From a virus: a stretch of DNA of 25,157 nt. A program made the translations under genes and the position numbers. This document shows positions 1-9,000 of the stretch, piece by piece. The stretch lies in the IMG/VR virus record IMGVR_UViG_3300032240_003012, positions 1-25,157 of that record. One strand, 5' to 3'. The notes beneath the pieces were generated by a model. It worked only from the letters and a program-made list of their open reading frames with translations. It ran no database searches and was not told the origin of the DNA. Numbering within the stretch: the first letter of the stretch is position 1; every line of letters starts with the position of its first letter.

Positions 1-8
1 AATAAATA
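1..8 (+). promoter_or_regulatory. T4-type late promoter (AATAAATA) ahead of speD
   Basis: The octamer fits the NATAAATA form of the T4 late promoter, read by the gp55 sigma factor in T4-like phages. If it occupies -13 to -6 as in T4, transcription would begin near base 14 and give a leader of about 33 nt to the speD ATG. It touches the window edge, so upstream context cannot be seen, and such AT-rich octamers also arise by chance in this genome. Confidence 0.55.
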
Positions 9-46
9 AATTTTTAGTGGGTTTTTATGCCTTGGAACGCTTTTCG

Positions 47-373
47 ATGGGTAAACACCTCTTATTAGAGGTCTATGACGTTAAATTTGACCTCTTAAAT
101 GATGGAATTGCCATTCAAGAAGTGATGGAGAATGGTATTAAACGTGCTAAAATGACAATTCTTAACATTTATCACCATTCCTTTATTCCTCAGGGATGTA
201 CAATTGTCATTGCACTCTCAGAAAGTCACGTTTCTTGTCATACTTGGCCAGAAGAAGGTTGTATAGCGATTGATGTCTATACATGTGGAGATGGAAATCC
301 TAAATTAATCGCTTTAGAGTTGTTAAAATATTTAAATTCGGACAATTATAGTATCAGAGAGATATATCGTTAA
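47..373 (+). CDS. speD: S-adenosylmethionine decarboxylase proenzyme (SpeD)
   Basis: Small prokaryotic-type AdoMet decarboxylase of 108 residues. It removes CO2 from S-adenosylmethionine to give the aminopropyl donor for spermidine synthesis in the cytoplasm. The self-processing site is visible: Glu59-Ser60 in the motif ESHVSCHTWPE, where Ser60 would become the pyruvoyl group, with His65 and Cys80 (VYTCGDG) in the places of the conserved catalytic His and Cys. The N-terminus MGKHLLLEVYDV is typical of the family. I start at the ATG at 47, which has a weak GGAA eight to nine bases upstream. A GTG at 17 in the same frame would add ten residues but has no ribosome site and lies almost on the predicted transcript start. 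The frame is open to the window edge. No spermidine synthase is in view, so the product is presumably used by the host enzyme. This is a known auxiliary metabolic gene of marine T4-like cyanophages. Confidence 0.93.
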   Translation: MGKHLLLEVYDVKFDLLNDGIAIQEVMENGIKRAKMTILNIYHHSFIPQGCTIVIALSESHVSCHTWPEEGCIAIDVYTCGDGNPKLIALELLKYLNSDNYSIREIYR

Positions 374-409
374 ATAAACAATAGGAGATAGCAACCTCCT
401 TCATAAAAG

Positions 410-434
410 TTCTGTTTTATTCATTAAAACAGGA
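410..434 (+). promoter_or_regulatory. Hairpin masking the ribosome binding site of the next gene
   Basis: A perfect 8-bp stem (CTGTTTTA at 412-419 with TAAAACAG at 425-432) closes a 5-nt loop. It can be extended by a T-G wobble and a T-A pair to 410/434. The 3' arm contains most of AGGAG (431-435), the Shine-Dalgarno sequence of the gene at 441. No T-tract follows, so it is not a good terminator. Masking of late-gene ribosome sites in long transcripts is known in T4; whether it happens here is inference. Confidence 0.5.
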
Positions 435-440
435 GCTAAA

Positions 441-683
441 ATGTCTAATTTACCAGTCGATAGAGACAGTAATTATATGCATCAAATGTGGGGAACAACA
501 AAATTAATCACAGATTATGATGCAGAACCTCAAAAAAGAGTCATACAAGAGATTATGCATGATTTAGCACCAAAGCATGACTTTAAAAAGCAAGTTGAGT
601 TGCACGAAAAAATTAGAAATGATGAAGATTATGATGATTGGTCCTATGGAACCGAACCATCTTATGGATCTTCCTGGAAATGA
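441..683 (+). CDS. Uncharacterised acidic 80-residue protein
   Basis: Unrecognised protein with a good start: AGGAG at 431-435, five bases before the ATG. It is hydrophilic, with about 16 acidic and 10 basic residues, and has no signal peptide or membrane segment. An acidic patch (DEDYDD, residues 61-66) precedes an aromatic and glycine-rich tail ending GSSWK. The central part (about residues 28-60) looks helical. It lies between speD and gp25, and gp25 has its own late promoter just after this stop codon. The leader can fold so as to cover the ribosome site. The position suggests a small virion or assembly protein, but nothing in the sequence proves this. Confidence 0.75.
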   Translation: MSNLPVDRDSNYMHQMWGTTKLITDYDAEPQKRVIQEIMHDLAPKHDFKKQVELHEKIRNDEDYDDWSYGTEPSYGSSWK

Positions 684-684
684 A

Positions 685-692
685 CATAAATA
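685..692 (+). promoter_or_regulatory. T4-type late promoter (CATAAATA) for gp25-gp6-gp7
   Basis: NATAAATA octamer in the 30-bp gap between the 80-residue gene and gp25. Its last base is 22 nt before the gp25 ATG, almost the same spacing as the octamers ahead of gp8 and of the gene at 24179. By T4 geometry transcription would begin near 698, giving a leader of about 16 nt. It is the only plausible promoter for the 14-kb gp25-gp6-gp7 run. Confidence 0.72.
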
Positions 693-713
693 AATTAAGA
701 AATTTTATGTCCG

Positions 714-1115
714 ATGGCAATTACTAGGATATCTAGATCGTTTAAAGATATTAGTTTATCCTTTGAGCCTCATCCTGTGACTAAGGATTTACCAATTCTT
801 AAGAATGAAAATGCAATTATACGATCTGTTCGAAATATAGTTGAAACAATTCCAACTGAAAGATTTTTTAATTCTACAATTGGTTCAAATGTTCGTTCTA
901 GTTTGTTTGAATTTGTAGATTTTGGTACTGCTTCAGTTATTAAAGATCAAATTCTTATTGCAGTTTCAAATTATGAACCAAGAGTCACAAATGTAAATGT
1001 TGAAGTAAATCCTCAACCAGATATTAATAATTTTGAAGTTACAATTAATTTTGATATTATAGGGCAAGAAATTCCTACACAACAGTTTTCATTCATATTA
1101 GAGGCAACAGGATAA
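714..1115 (+). CDS. 25: Baseplate wedge subunit gp25
   Basis: 133 residues, the usual size of T4 gp25 and its relatives in contractile tails and type VI secretion (GPW/gp25 family). In T4, gp25 joins two gp6 and one gp7 in the core bundle that starts sheath assembly. The hallmark EPR motif is present (YEPRV, residues 88-90 for EPR). Upstream is the expected glycine/arginine segment leading into FEFVDFGT, and the protein starts with a short basic N-terminus. The ATG at 714 is used rather than the ATG at 707, which is in another frame and stops after six codons. There is no real Shine-Dalgarno sequence, and the gene follows a late promoter by 22 nt. gp6 begins one base after the stop. Confidence 0.93.
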   Translation: MAITRISRSFKDISLSFEPHPVTKDLPILKNENAIIRSVRNIVETIPTERFFNSTIGSNVRSSLFEFVDFGTASVIKDQILIAVSNYEPRVTNVNVEVNPQPDINNFEVTINFDIIGQEIPTQQFSFILEATG

Positions 1116-1116
1116 A

Positions 1117-3042
1117 ATGCCTTTTACAAAGTTTGCTAATTTAGATTTTGACCAAATCAAGACCTCTATTAAAGATTATCTCCGTGCGAATTCTAATTTT
1201 ACGGATTTTGACTTTGAGGGGTCTAATTTTTCTGTATTAATTGACACTTTAGCGTATAACACATATATTACTGCATTTAACTCTAATATGGTTGTGAATG
1301 AATCCTTTTTGGATTCTGCAACACTCAGAGAAAATGTAGTCGCTCTTGCAAGAAATATTGGTTACGTTCCCCGCTCTAGAACCGCCTCTAAGGCAGTTGT
1401 TTCTTTTAGCGTATCAACTGCGGTAAACACTCCAACACTCACATTACAGGCAGGATTAGTATGTGTTGGGGCATCAGATGGAACTTCTTATGTATTTTCT
1501 ATTCCATCCGATGTTACTCGAACTGTAGTTAATGGAACTGCTACATTTAGTGAGATTGAAATTAGTGAAGGAACATTTCTTAAAAAACAATTTACAGTAG
1601 ATGGATCACTCGATCAAAGATTTATTCTAAACAACTCGTATATTGATACGAATACGATTGTTGCATATGTTAAATCTCCAAGTGATAGTGGATTAGGAAG
1701 AAAATATTCATTAATAGATAATATTTTTAAAGTTGATTCTGATTCGGAAACTTATTTACTTCAAGAAATTCAAGATGAAAAATATGAACTTTTCTTTGGG
1801 GATGGATATTTTGGAAAGAAATTAGAAAATAATTCTATAATTACTGTCACATATATTGTGACTGATGGAAAAGATGGTAATGGTGCAGATAAATTTTCTT
1901 TTGCGGGCACTTTTAAGGATGCAAGCGATAATACAATTATTCCAACAAATACGATTACTGTAACTACAAATCAAAAATCTCAAAATGGTGATGAGATTGA
2001 AGGAATCGATTCAATCAGATATTTTGCCCCAAGACTTTATTCTTCTCAATATAGAGCGGTTACTGCAAAAGACTATGAGGCAATTCTTAAAGATAGGATA
2101 TATCCAGACACCGAATCAGTATCTGTAGTTGGGGGAGAAGAATTAAATCCACCACAATATGGTAAAGTTTTAATTAGTATTAAACCAAAGAATGGAACAT
2201 ATGTTTCAGACTTTAATAAGATGCAGATTCAAAATAAGTTAAAACAATATACCATTGCAGGGATTAATCCAGAAATTATTGATTTAAAAATATTATATGT
2301 TGAGATTGATTCTTCAATCTATTATAATAATTCTAGTGTTGGTAGTGTAGAAAATTTAAAAACAAAGGTACAAAATTCTCTCGTATCTTATGCAGAATCT
2401 CCCAATCTAGGGTCTTTCGGAGGAAGATTTAAATATAGTAAAGTCCTTCAAGTTATTGATAATACTGATAGTTCAATTACTTCTAATATTACAAAAGTAA
2501 GAATTAGAAGGGATATGAAAGCATTTATTAATAAACCCACTCAATATGAAATTTGTTATGGTAACAAGTTTCATGCAAACCCTGCAGGAAAAAATATTAA
2601 ATCTACTGGATTTAAAATTGCTGGGGAACCAGATACTGTTTACTTTACAGATGTTCCAAATTCAGATTTAAAAACTGGAATTATATCAATTATAAAAAAA
2701 TCTCCCATTACAGTTTCTGTTGGGTCTACTCAAGAATTAAAAACTAAAGTCATAGTTAAATCTGCAGGAACTGTTAATTATGAAACAGGTGAAATTTTAC
2801 TTGGTTCTTTAACTATTACATCAACATCTTTGGATGGAGACATTATTGAAATTCAAGCATATCCAGAATCAAACGATATTATTGCTCTTAAGGACTTGTA
2901 TATCTCATTTGATGTTTCAAAAAGTTCAATAAATATGATTAAAGATGTCATTGCGTCTGGTGATGATATATCTGGAGTTATATTTTCAACAGAAGATTAT
3001 TACAGATCAAGCTATTCGAACGGAGAGTTAACGAGGGCGTAA
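1117..3042 (+). CDS. 6: Baseplate wedge subunit gp6 (baseplate J-like)
   Basis: 641 residues, close to T4 gp6 in length. In T4, two gp6 copies per wedge form the inner ring joining neighbouring wedges. Visible signatures are the N-terminal region at about residues 31-98 (FEGSNFSVLIDTLAYNTY, then a NESFLDSATLREN stretch and NIGYVPRSRTA), the LFFGDGYFG segment near 226, and the J-like block at about 302-368 (FAPRLYSS, RAVTAKDYEAI, VVGGEELNPPQYGKV). The C-terminal third (about 500-641) is beta-rich and ends in a polar tail. AGGA at 1109-1112 lies four bases before the start, inside the end of gp25, which suggests translational coupling. gp7 follows after one base. Confidence 0.93.
   Translation: MPFTKFANLDFDQIKTSIKDYLRANSNFTDFDFEGSNFSVLIDTLAYNTYITAFNSNMVVNESFLDSATLRENVVALARNIGYVPRSRTASKAVVSFSVSTAVNTPTLTLQAGLVCVGASDGTSYVFSIPSDVTRTVVNGTATFSEIEISEGTFLKKQFTVDGSLDQRFILNNSYIDTNTIVAYVKSPSDSGLGRKYSLIDNIFKVDSDSETYLLQEIQDEKYELFFGDGYFGKKLENNSIITVTYIVTDGKDGNGADKFSFAGTFKDASDNTIIPTNTITVTTNQKSQNGDEIEGIDSIRYFAPRLYSSQYRAVTAKDYEAILKDRIYPDTESVSVVGGEELNPPQYGKVLISIKPKNGTYVSDFNKMQIQNKLKQYTIAGINPEIIDLKILYVEIDSSIYYNNSSVGSVENLKTKVQNSLVSYAESPNLGSFGGRFKYSKVLQVIDNTDSSITSNITKVRIRRDMKAFINKPTQYEICYGNKFHANPAGKNIKSTGFKIAGEPDTVYFTDVPNSDLKTGIISIIKKSPITVSVGSTQELKTKVIVKSAGTVNYETGEILLGSLTITSTSLDGDIIEIQAYPESNDIIALKDLYISFDVSKSSINMIKDVIASGDDISGVIFSTEDYYRSSYSNGELTRA
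3033..3037 (+). promoter_or_regulatory. Ribosome binding site of gp7
   Basis: GAGGG six bases before the ATG at 3044 and inside the last codons of gp6. It fixes the gp7 start and suggests coupling of the giant gene to gp6 translation. Confidence 0.6.
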
Positions 3043-3043
3043 T

Positions 3044-6000
3044 ATGATACAAACTGGTTTTGAATCTAGGATAAAGGTACAGCAAATAATTGAAAATCAA
3101 TTGCCAGGATTTATCCTAGATGAGAGTCCAAAGGCTGCGGAATTTCTAAAGCAATATTATATTTCTCAAGAATATCAGGGTGGACCAGTAGATATTGTTG
3201 AAAATTTAGATCAATATTTAAATCTTGATAATTTAATTCCAGAAGTAATAGTTGGGTCTACAGGATTAACAACCGATATTTCATCCTCTAGTGGAATTGT
3301 CACAGTTACCTCAACCAAAGGATTTCCACCAACATATGGTCTTCTTAAAATTGATGATGAAATTATCACATATACTGGTTTAACTACAAATACATTTACT
3401 GGATGTGTTCGCGGATTTAGTGGAATTACAAGTTATCATCAAGATTTAAATTCCGAAGAGTTGGTTTTTTCACAATCAATATCAACATCCCATTCCAAGA
3501 ATTCCAAAGTAATAAATCTAAGTTCACAATTCTTACAAGAGTTCTATAAAAAATTAAAATATACCCTAACTCCTGGTTTTGAAAATGTAAATTTTGTTTC
3601 AGATTTGCATGTAGGAAATTTTATAAAGGAATCAAAAACTTTATATCAGACTAAAGGAACTGACGAATCATTCAGAATTTTATTCAATGTTTTGTATGGT
3701 GAGACGCCAAAAGTAATTGATTTAGAGCAATTTCTAATTAAACCATCAGCAGCAAAATATGTTCGAAGAGAAGTGATGGTTGCTGAAAGAATTTCGGGCG
3801 ATCCTTCTCTACTAGTTGGGCAAACAATTAGAAAATCTACAGATGAAAATACTACAGCATCTGTATCTGAGGTAGAAATTATAAAGAGGGGAGCAAAAAA
3901 TTATTATAAGTTACTTATTTTCATTGGATATGATGATGCATTCCCAACTGTTACTGGAACATTTAATATTACTGGAAATACCAGAGTTTTAGAGGATGCA
4001 GAACCTAATGCAAATATTATTACCGTAGATTCCACAATTGGATTTGGACAAACTGGAACAATCTATATTGGAAACAATGAAGTAACATATAATAACAAAA
4101 GTATAAATCAATTTTTTGGATGTACTGGAATTGGAACAACTGTAAAAGCAACGAACATAGTTCGTTCTGATGAAACTTATTATGGATATGAAAATGGAGA
4201 TTTGAGTAAAAAGGTAGAATTTAGATTAACAGGAGTATTGTCAAAATTTTCACCTACATTACAATTGGGTATATCCGATGAAAACGACCAAATAGGCATA
4301 AAATATTTGGGAGAAATCATTAAAAATCCCATAGAGAATGCATCTAAGGAAGAAATATTTGCAAATAGTTGGATTTATAATACAAGTTCAAGATATCAAA
4401 TAGAAAGTTTTAATTCTGGATCTATATCTCAAGTATTGTTGAGTGGAACTATAGATAAATCAAGTTTAAAGGTTGGAGATAAAATCAATATTTTAGAAAG
4501 AGATAGTGAAATTTTAGTAGCGAGTAATTTAACTGTATTAGAAATAACTAATAATCAAGTATCGACCTCGAACAATTTTACTTTAAATCAAAACAAAGAT
4601 TATGATATTAGAAGAATAATCAATTTTTCTTCTGCAACTGAAAATTCCACATCTCTAGAATATAGTTCTTTATTTGCAGATATTCAAAACGTTTACATTG
4701 ATGATAAAGATGGATATTTTTATGTTGCATCAAATTCTTTACCATCATATGAAATAGACAAAAAAACCTTTTCGTATATTGCATCATCTGTTTCAGATAA
4801 GGATATTGAAACCGGATTATATTCAATAATTAATTTTGAAGAGAAAGTTTCATTTTTAACAGGTTCTGAAATTTTTTATCAACCAGAAATTACATCAATT
4901 TCGGGGATGGCAAAGGGAATTTATTATGTAGAAGTTTTAAGTAATAAATCCCAAATTAGATTATATACATCTAAAACATTTATTGGATCTGGAGATTATA
5001 TCCAATTTGGAGAATTGACACCTGGAAATCATTTATTCGTTTTAAATAGTCAAAGTGATAATATTATTTCTGCCCAAAAAATTCTAAGAAAATTTCCAAT
5101 CAATACAAATATTGCAGATGGTCTATCAGACTTAACAGATCCTGGTTCGGTTGGAATGTTAATAAATGGTGTTGAAGTAACAAGTTATAAATCAAATGAA
5201 AAAATTTATTATGGTCCAATAAAGGAAGTAGATATATTGAATGGTGGAAAAAATTATGATGTAATTAATCCTCCACTATTGCAAATATCTTCTGGAATAG
5301 CCTCAGTTCAACCAATTGTTAGAGGATCTATCAAGAGAATATTTGTAGATCCTCAAGATTTTAATATCGATACATTAGTATCAATTGCAGTTACAGGTGG
5401 TAATGGTAGAGGAGCATCTTTTGAACCATTTGTAGAAATTCAAAGAAGAGAAATCAAATTTGATTCCAGACAAACTACCAGTGGGGGTGGAGTTGACATA
5501 AATTCAGAAACTATTACATTTCTATCATCACACTATCTTTCCAATGGTCAACCAATTTATTATAATCCAGGAGATAATACTCCATTGGGAATTGGGACTT
5601 TTAATGCAAGCAATGTAGATCAAAGTAGAACATTGAAGAATGGTGGTGTATATTATACTAAGGTCATTAATGATACAACAATTCAATTATATGAAAGAAT
5701 ATTTGATTATAGATCTGGAATTAATACAGTTGGTTTTACAGAATCTCAAACTTCTGGAATTCATGTTTTTAAAACAGAACCAAAGAAAGTTTTAACAGAT
5801 ATTAAAGTTATAAATGGTGGAAGTGGATATGAAAATAGAAAATTAAGAGTTAATAGTGCAGGAATATCGACGATTAATCATACAGTCACTTTTGAAAATC
5901 ATGGATTTAATCATGGAGAACTAATTGTATATGATTATGAAACATCTGCAATTAGTGGACTATCTTCATCAAAACAATATTATATTTTAAAAATCGATGA

Positions 6001-9000
6001 TAATAAATTTAGATTATCAGATGCTGGTATTGGTGGAACAAGCACATCAGATTATCAAAGAGAAAAATATGTAAAATTTGGAACAACTGGATCTGGATAT
6101 CAAATATTTAATTATCCTCCTATTATTGCTAAAGTAGAATACTCCACTTCTGGAGTAGGTAGCACATCTATTAGAGGAACAATCACTGCAAATCCAAGTG
6201 TTAAAGGTGAAATAGTAGGAACATATGTTTATAATACTGGTAGTGATTACGGATCAACAATTATAAATTTACACAAAAAACCAACAATATCAGTTAAAAA
6301 CGGAAAAAATGCTCAAGTAAATCCAGTAATTGTTGATGGTAGAATAATCGATACAAATTTACAATATGGGGGAATAGAATATTATTCAATACCAGATTTA
6401 AAGGTCGTCGGATCTGGAAGTGGATGTATCTTAAGACCAGTAATTCTGAATAATAAATTAGTAGATGTAATTGTCATAACTTCTGGTTCTGGATATGATG
6501 AAAATACAAAAATAATAGTAGAATCTTCTGGAAAAAATGCAATATTTGATATAAAAATTAGACCTCTTGAAATAAACAATAATTTTTTCTATGCAACTGA
6601 AGATTTATTCAGTAATTTTAGAAAAACATCCAATGAATTATTGATTAATTCAAAAAATAATCTTCAATATTTTATTTCTGGGTATTCCCAACTTATTCAA
6701 AATGAGTTTAATGATATTGGATTAAATCATTCACCCATCATTGGATGGGCATATGATGGAAATCCAATATATGGATCTTATGGTTATACAGATCCTAATG
6801 ATAAAAATTCTCCAATTAAACGTCTGTCCTCTGGTTATACTGCAAATACTTCAAATATTGAGAATAGACCGGAAGATTTTGATCTTGGTTTTTTTGTTGA
6901 TGATTATAAATTTACATCTTCTGGGGATTTGGATGTATATAATGGAAGATTTTGTATGACACCAGAATTTCCAAATGGGGTTTATGCATATTTTGCAACA
7001 TCTGAACCGGACATATATGGAAATATAGTTGGTCAATTCCCATATTTTGTTGGAAATTATTATAGATCTAAATTTATTTCAGATAACAATAAATTAGACC
7101 AGTCATTTGACTTTAATAATTCCAAATTAATTAGAAATACATTCCCATATAAAGTTAATGACAAATATGGTGGAAATGATTTTATTATTGAATCAAATGA
7201 AATTATTAATCAAAAAACCAATATAGAGTCTGTAACATCTGGAAGTGTTTCTAATTTTAATATTATAGAATCTGGTAATGATTATAAGGTTGCAGATAAT
7301 TTGAATTTTAAGGGAATAGAAATAAATGGAGATGGTGGTGGAATAATAGCACAAGTTTCAAAATTAAAAGGAAAAGATATTGTAAATTTACAAACTAATT
7401 TAACATCATATTATGATGCTGTTTTTAACTGGAAAGATGGAAATCAAGTAGAAGTTTCAATTTTACCTTATCATAGTATAGAAAATTTTGATACTGTAAC
7501 AATCTCTGGATTCTCTACAACATTAAGTGATTTAAATGGTTCATATCAAGTTGGAGTAACTTCATATACTTCAATACTAATTAAAGATATGCCAGCATAT
7601 TCTCCAACTGGTATCGTAACTGATATATATGTTTCAAGAATACCGGATAATATTTCTGTTGGAAGTAGTATTGGTATTGGAACAGAAATACTATCAGTTT
7701 TAAATATTTTTAATGATTTAAATGTTTTAAGAACGGTTAGACAGACAGTAGGATTAGCACATACTTCAACTACAATAGTTAATTTTATTCCAAATTCCTT
7801 TACGATTAATCATAAAACAGATTATTTTGATTCTAAATTAAATAAAGAAGTCTATTTCAATCCAAAACAATCTGTTGGGATTGGAACAACTACTGGGATA
7901 GGAATTCCTCTAACATATACTGTTGGAAATAAAAATTATCAAATTTCAGTACCTACACAATCAATTTTTCTACCAAATCATCCATTTGAAACAAATCAAG
8001 AAGTAATATTTAAAAAATTATCGTCCTCAAATCCATTATACGTTTCAAATACAGAAACAAGTGGTTTGTATACTCTTCCTATCAGTGGAAATCAACAGAC
8101 GGTTTATATTATTAAAAAATCCAAAGATTATATTGGAATTGTAACTCAAGTTGGACTGACAACCACAACTAATGGACTATTTTTCCAAAATAATGGTACA
8201 GATGATTATAGATATTCCATAAAATCTGCATATTCTCAAGTAACTGGCAATATTGATAAAATTAAAACATTAGTTTCAGTATCAACCGCCCACAATCTTT
8301 CCGATGGAGATACTATTAGTTTAGATTTAATTCCCAATCTTTCTGTGGGAATTGGAACTTCAACTTCAATTTTTGTAAAGTATGATACTTCAACCGAAAG
8401 ACTATTAATTAATCCTATAGGATTTACTACATCAGGAATTAATACTTCAACAAATAGTATTACTCTTCCATCGCATAATTTAAATACGGGGGATAAGGTA
8501 CTATATTCGTCTAATGGATCTACTGCTCAAGGATTATCTACCGGATTTTATTTTGTGTATAAGGTTGATAATAATAAAATAAAACTATGTGAAACCCGGA
8601 TAGATTCTATATCCATTCCACCAAATGTTGTGGATATTGTAGGTATTGGAACTACAAATCAAACAATTTCACTAATTAATCCAAAGATTGATGTTGTTAA
8701 AAATAACAATTTAATATTTAATCTTTCGGATACTTCTTTATCAGGATATAATTTTAAAATTTATTATGATAAAGATTTTGCTGATGAATTTGTATCTACA
8801 GGTTCTACAAATATATTTTCAATATCTGGATTTGGAACTGTTGGAGTATCTACTAATGCAACTTTAACATTAAATTATAGCGAAGGATTTCCAACAAAGT
8901 TATATTATAGTCTAGAAAAATCGGGATATATTAGTACTGCAGATAAAGAAGTTAAAAATTATTCTCAAATTAATTTTGTAAATTCAATTTACAATGGAGA

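Noticed and set aside
17-46. GTG start of speD adding ten residues
   Set aside because: It has no ribosome site, lies about three bases from the predicted transcript start, and the ATG at 47 begins the normal MGKHLLLEV family N-terminus.
369-376. GTTAAATA as a late promoter for the 80-residue gene
   Set aside because: One mismatch from NATAAATA, overlaps the speD stop, and would leave a 59-nt leader unlike the other late promoters. Possible but not supported.
383-400. Small hairpin AGGAG/CTCCT as a terminator of speD
   Set aside because: Only 5 bp of stem with an 8-nt loop and no T-run after it.
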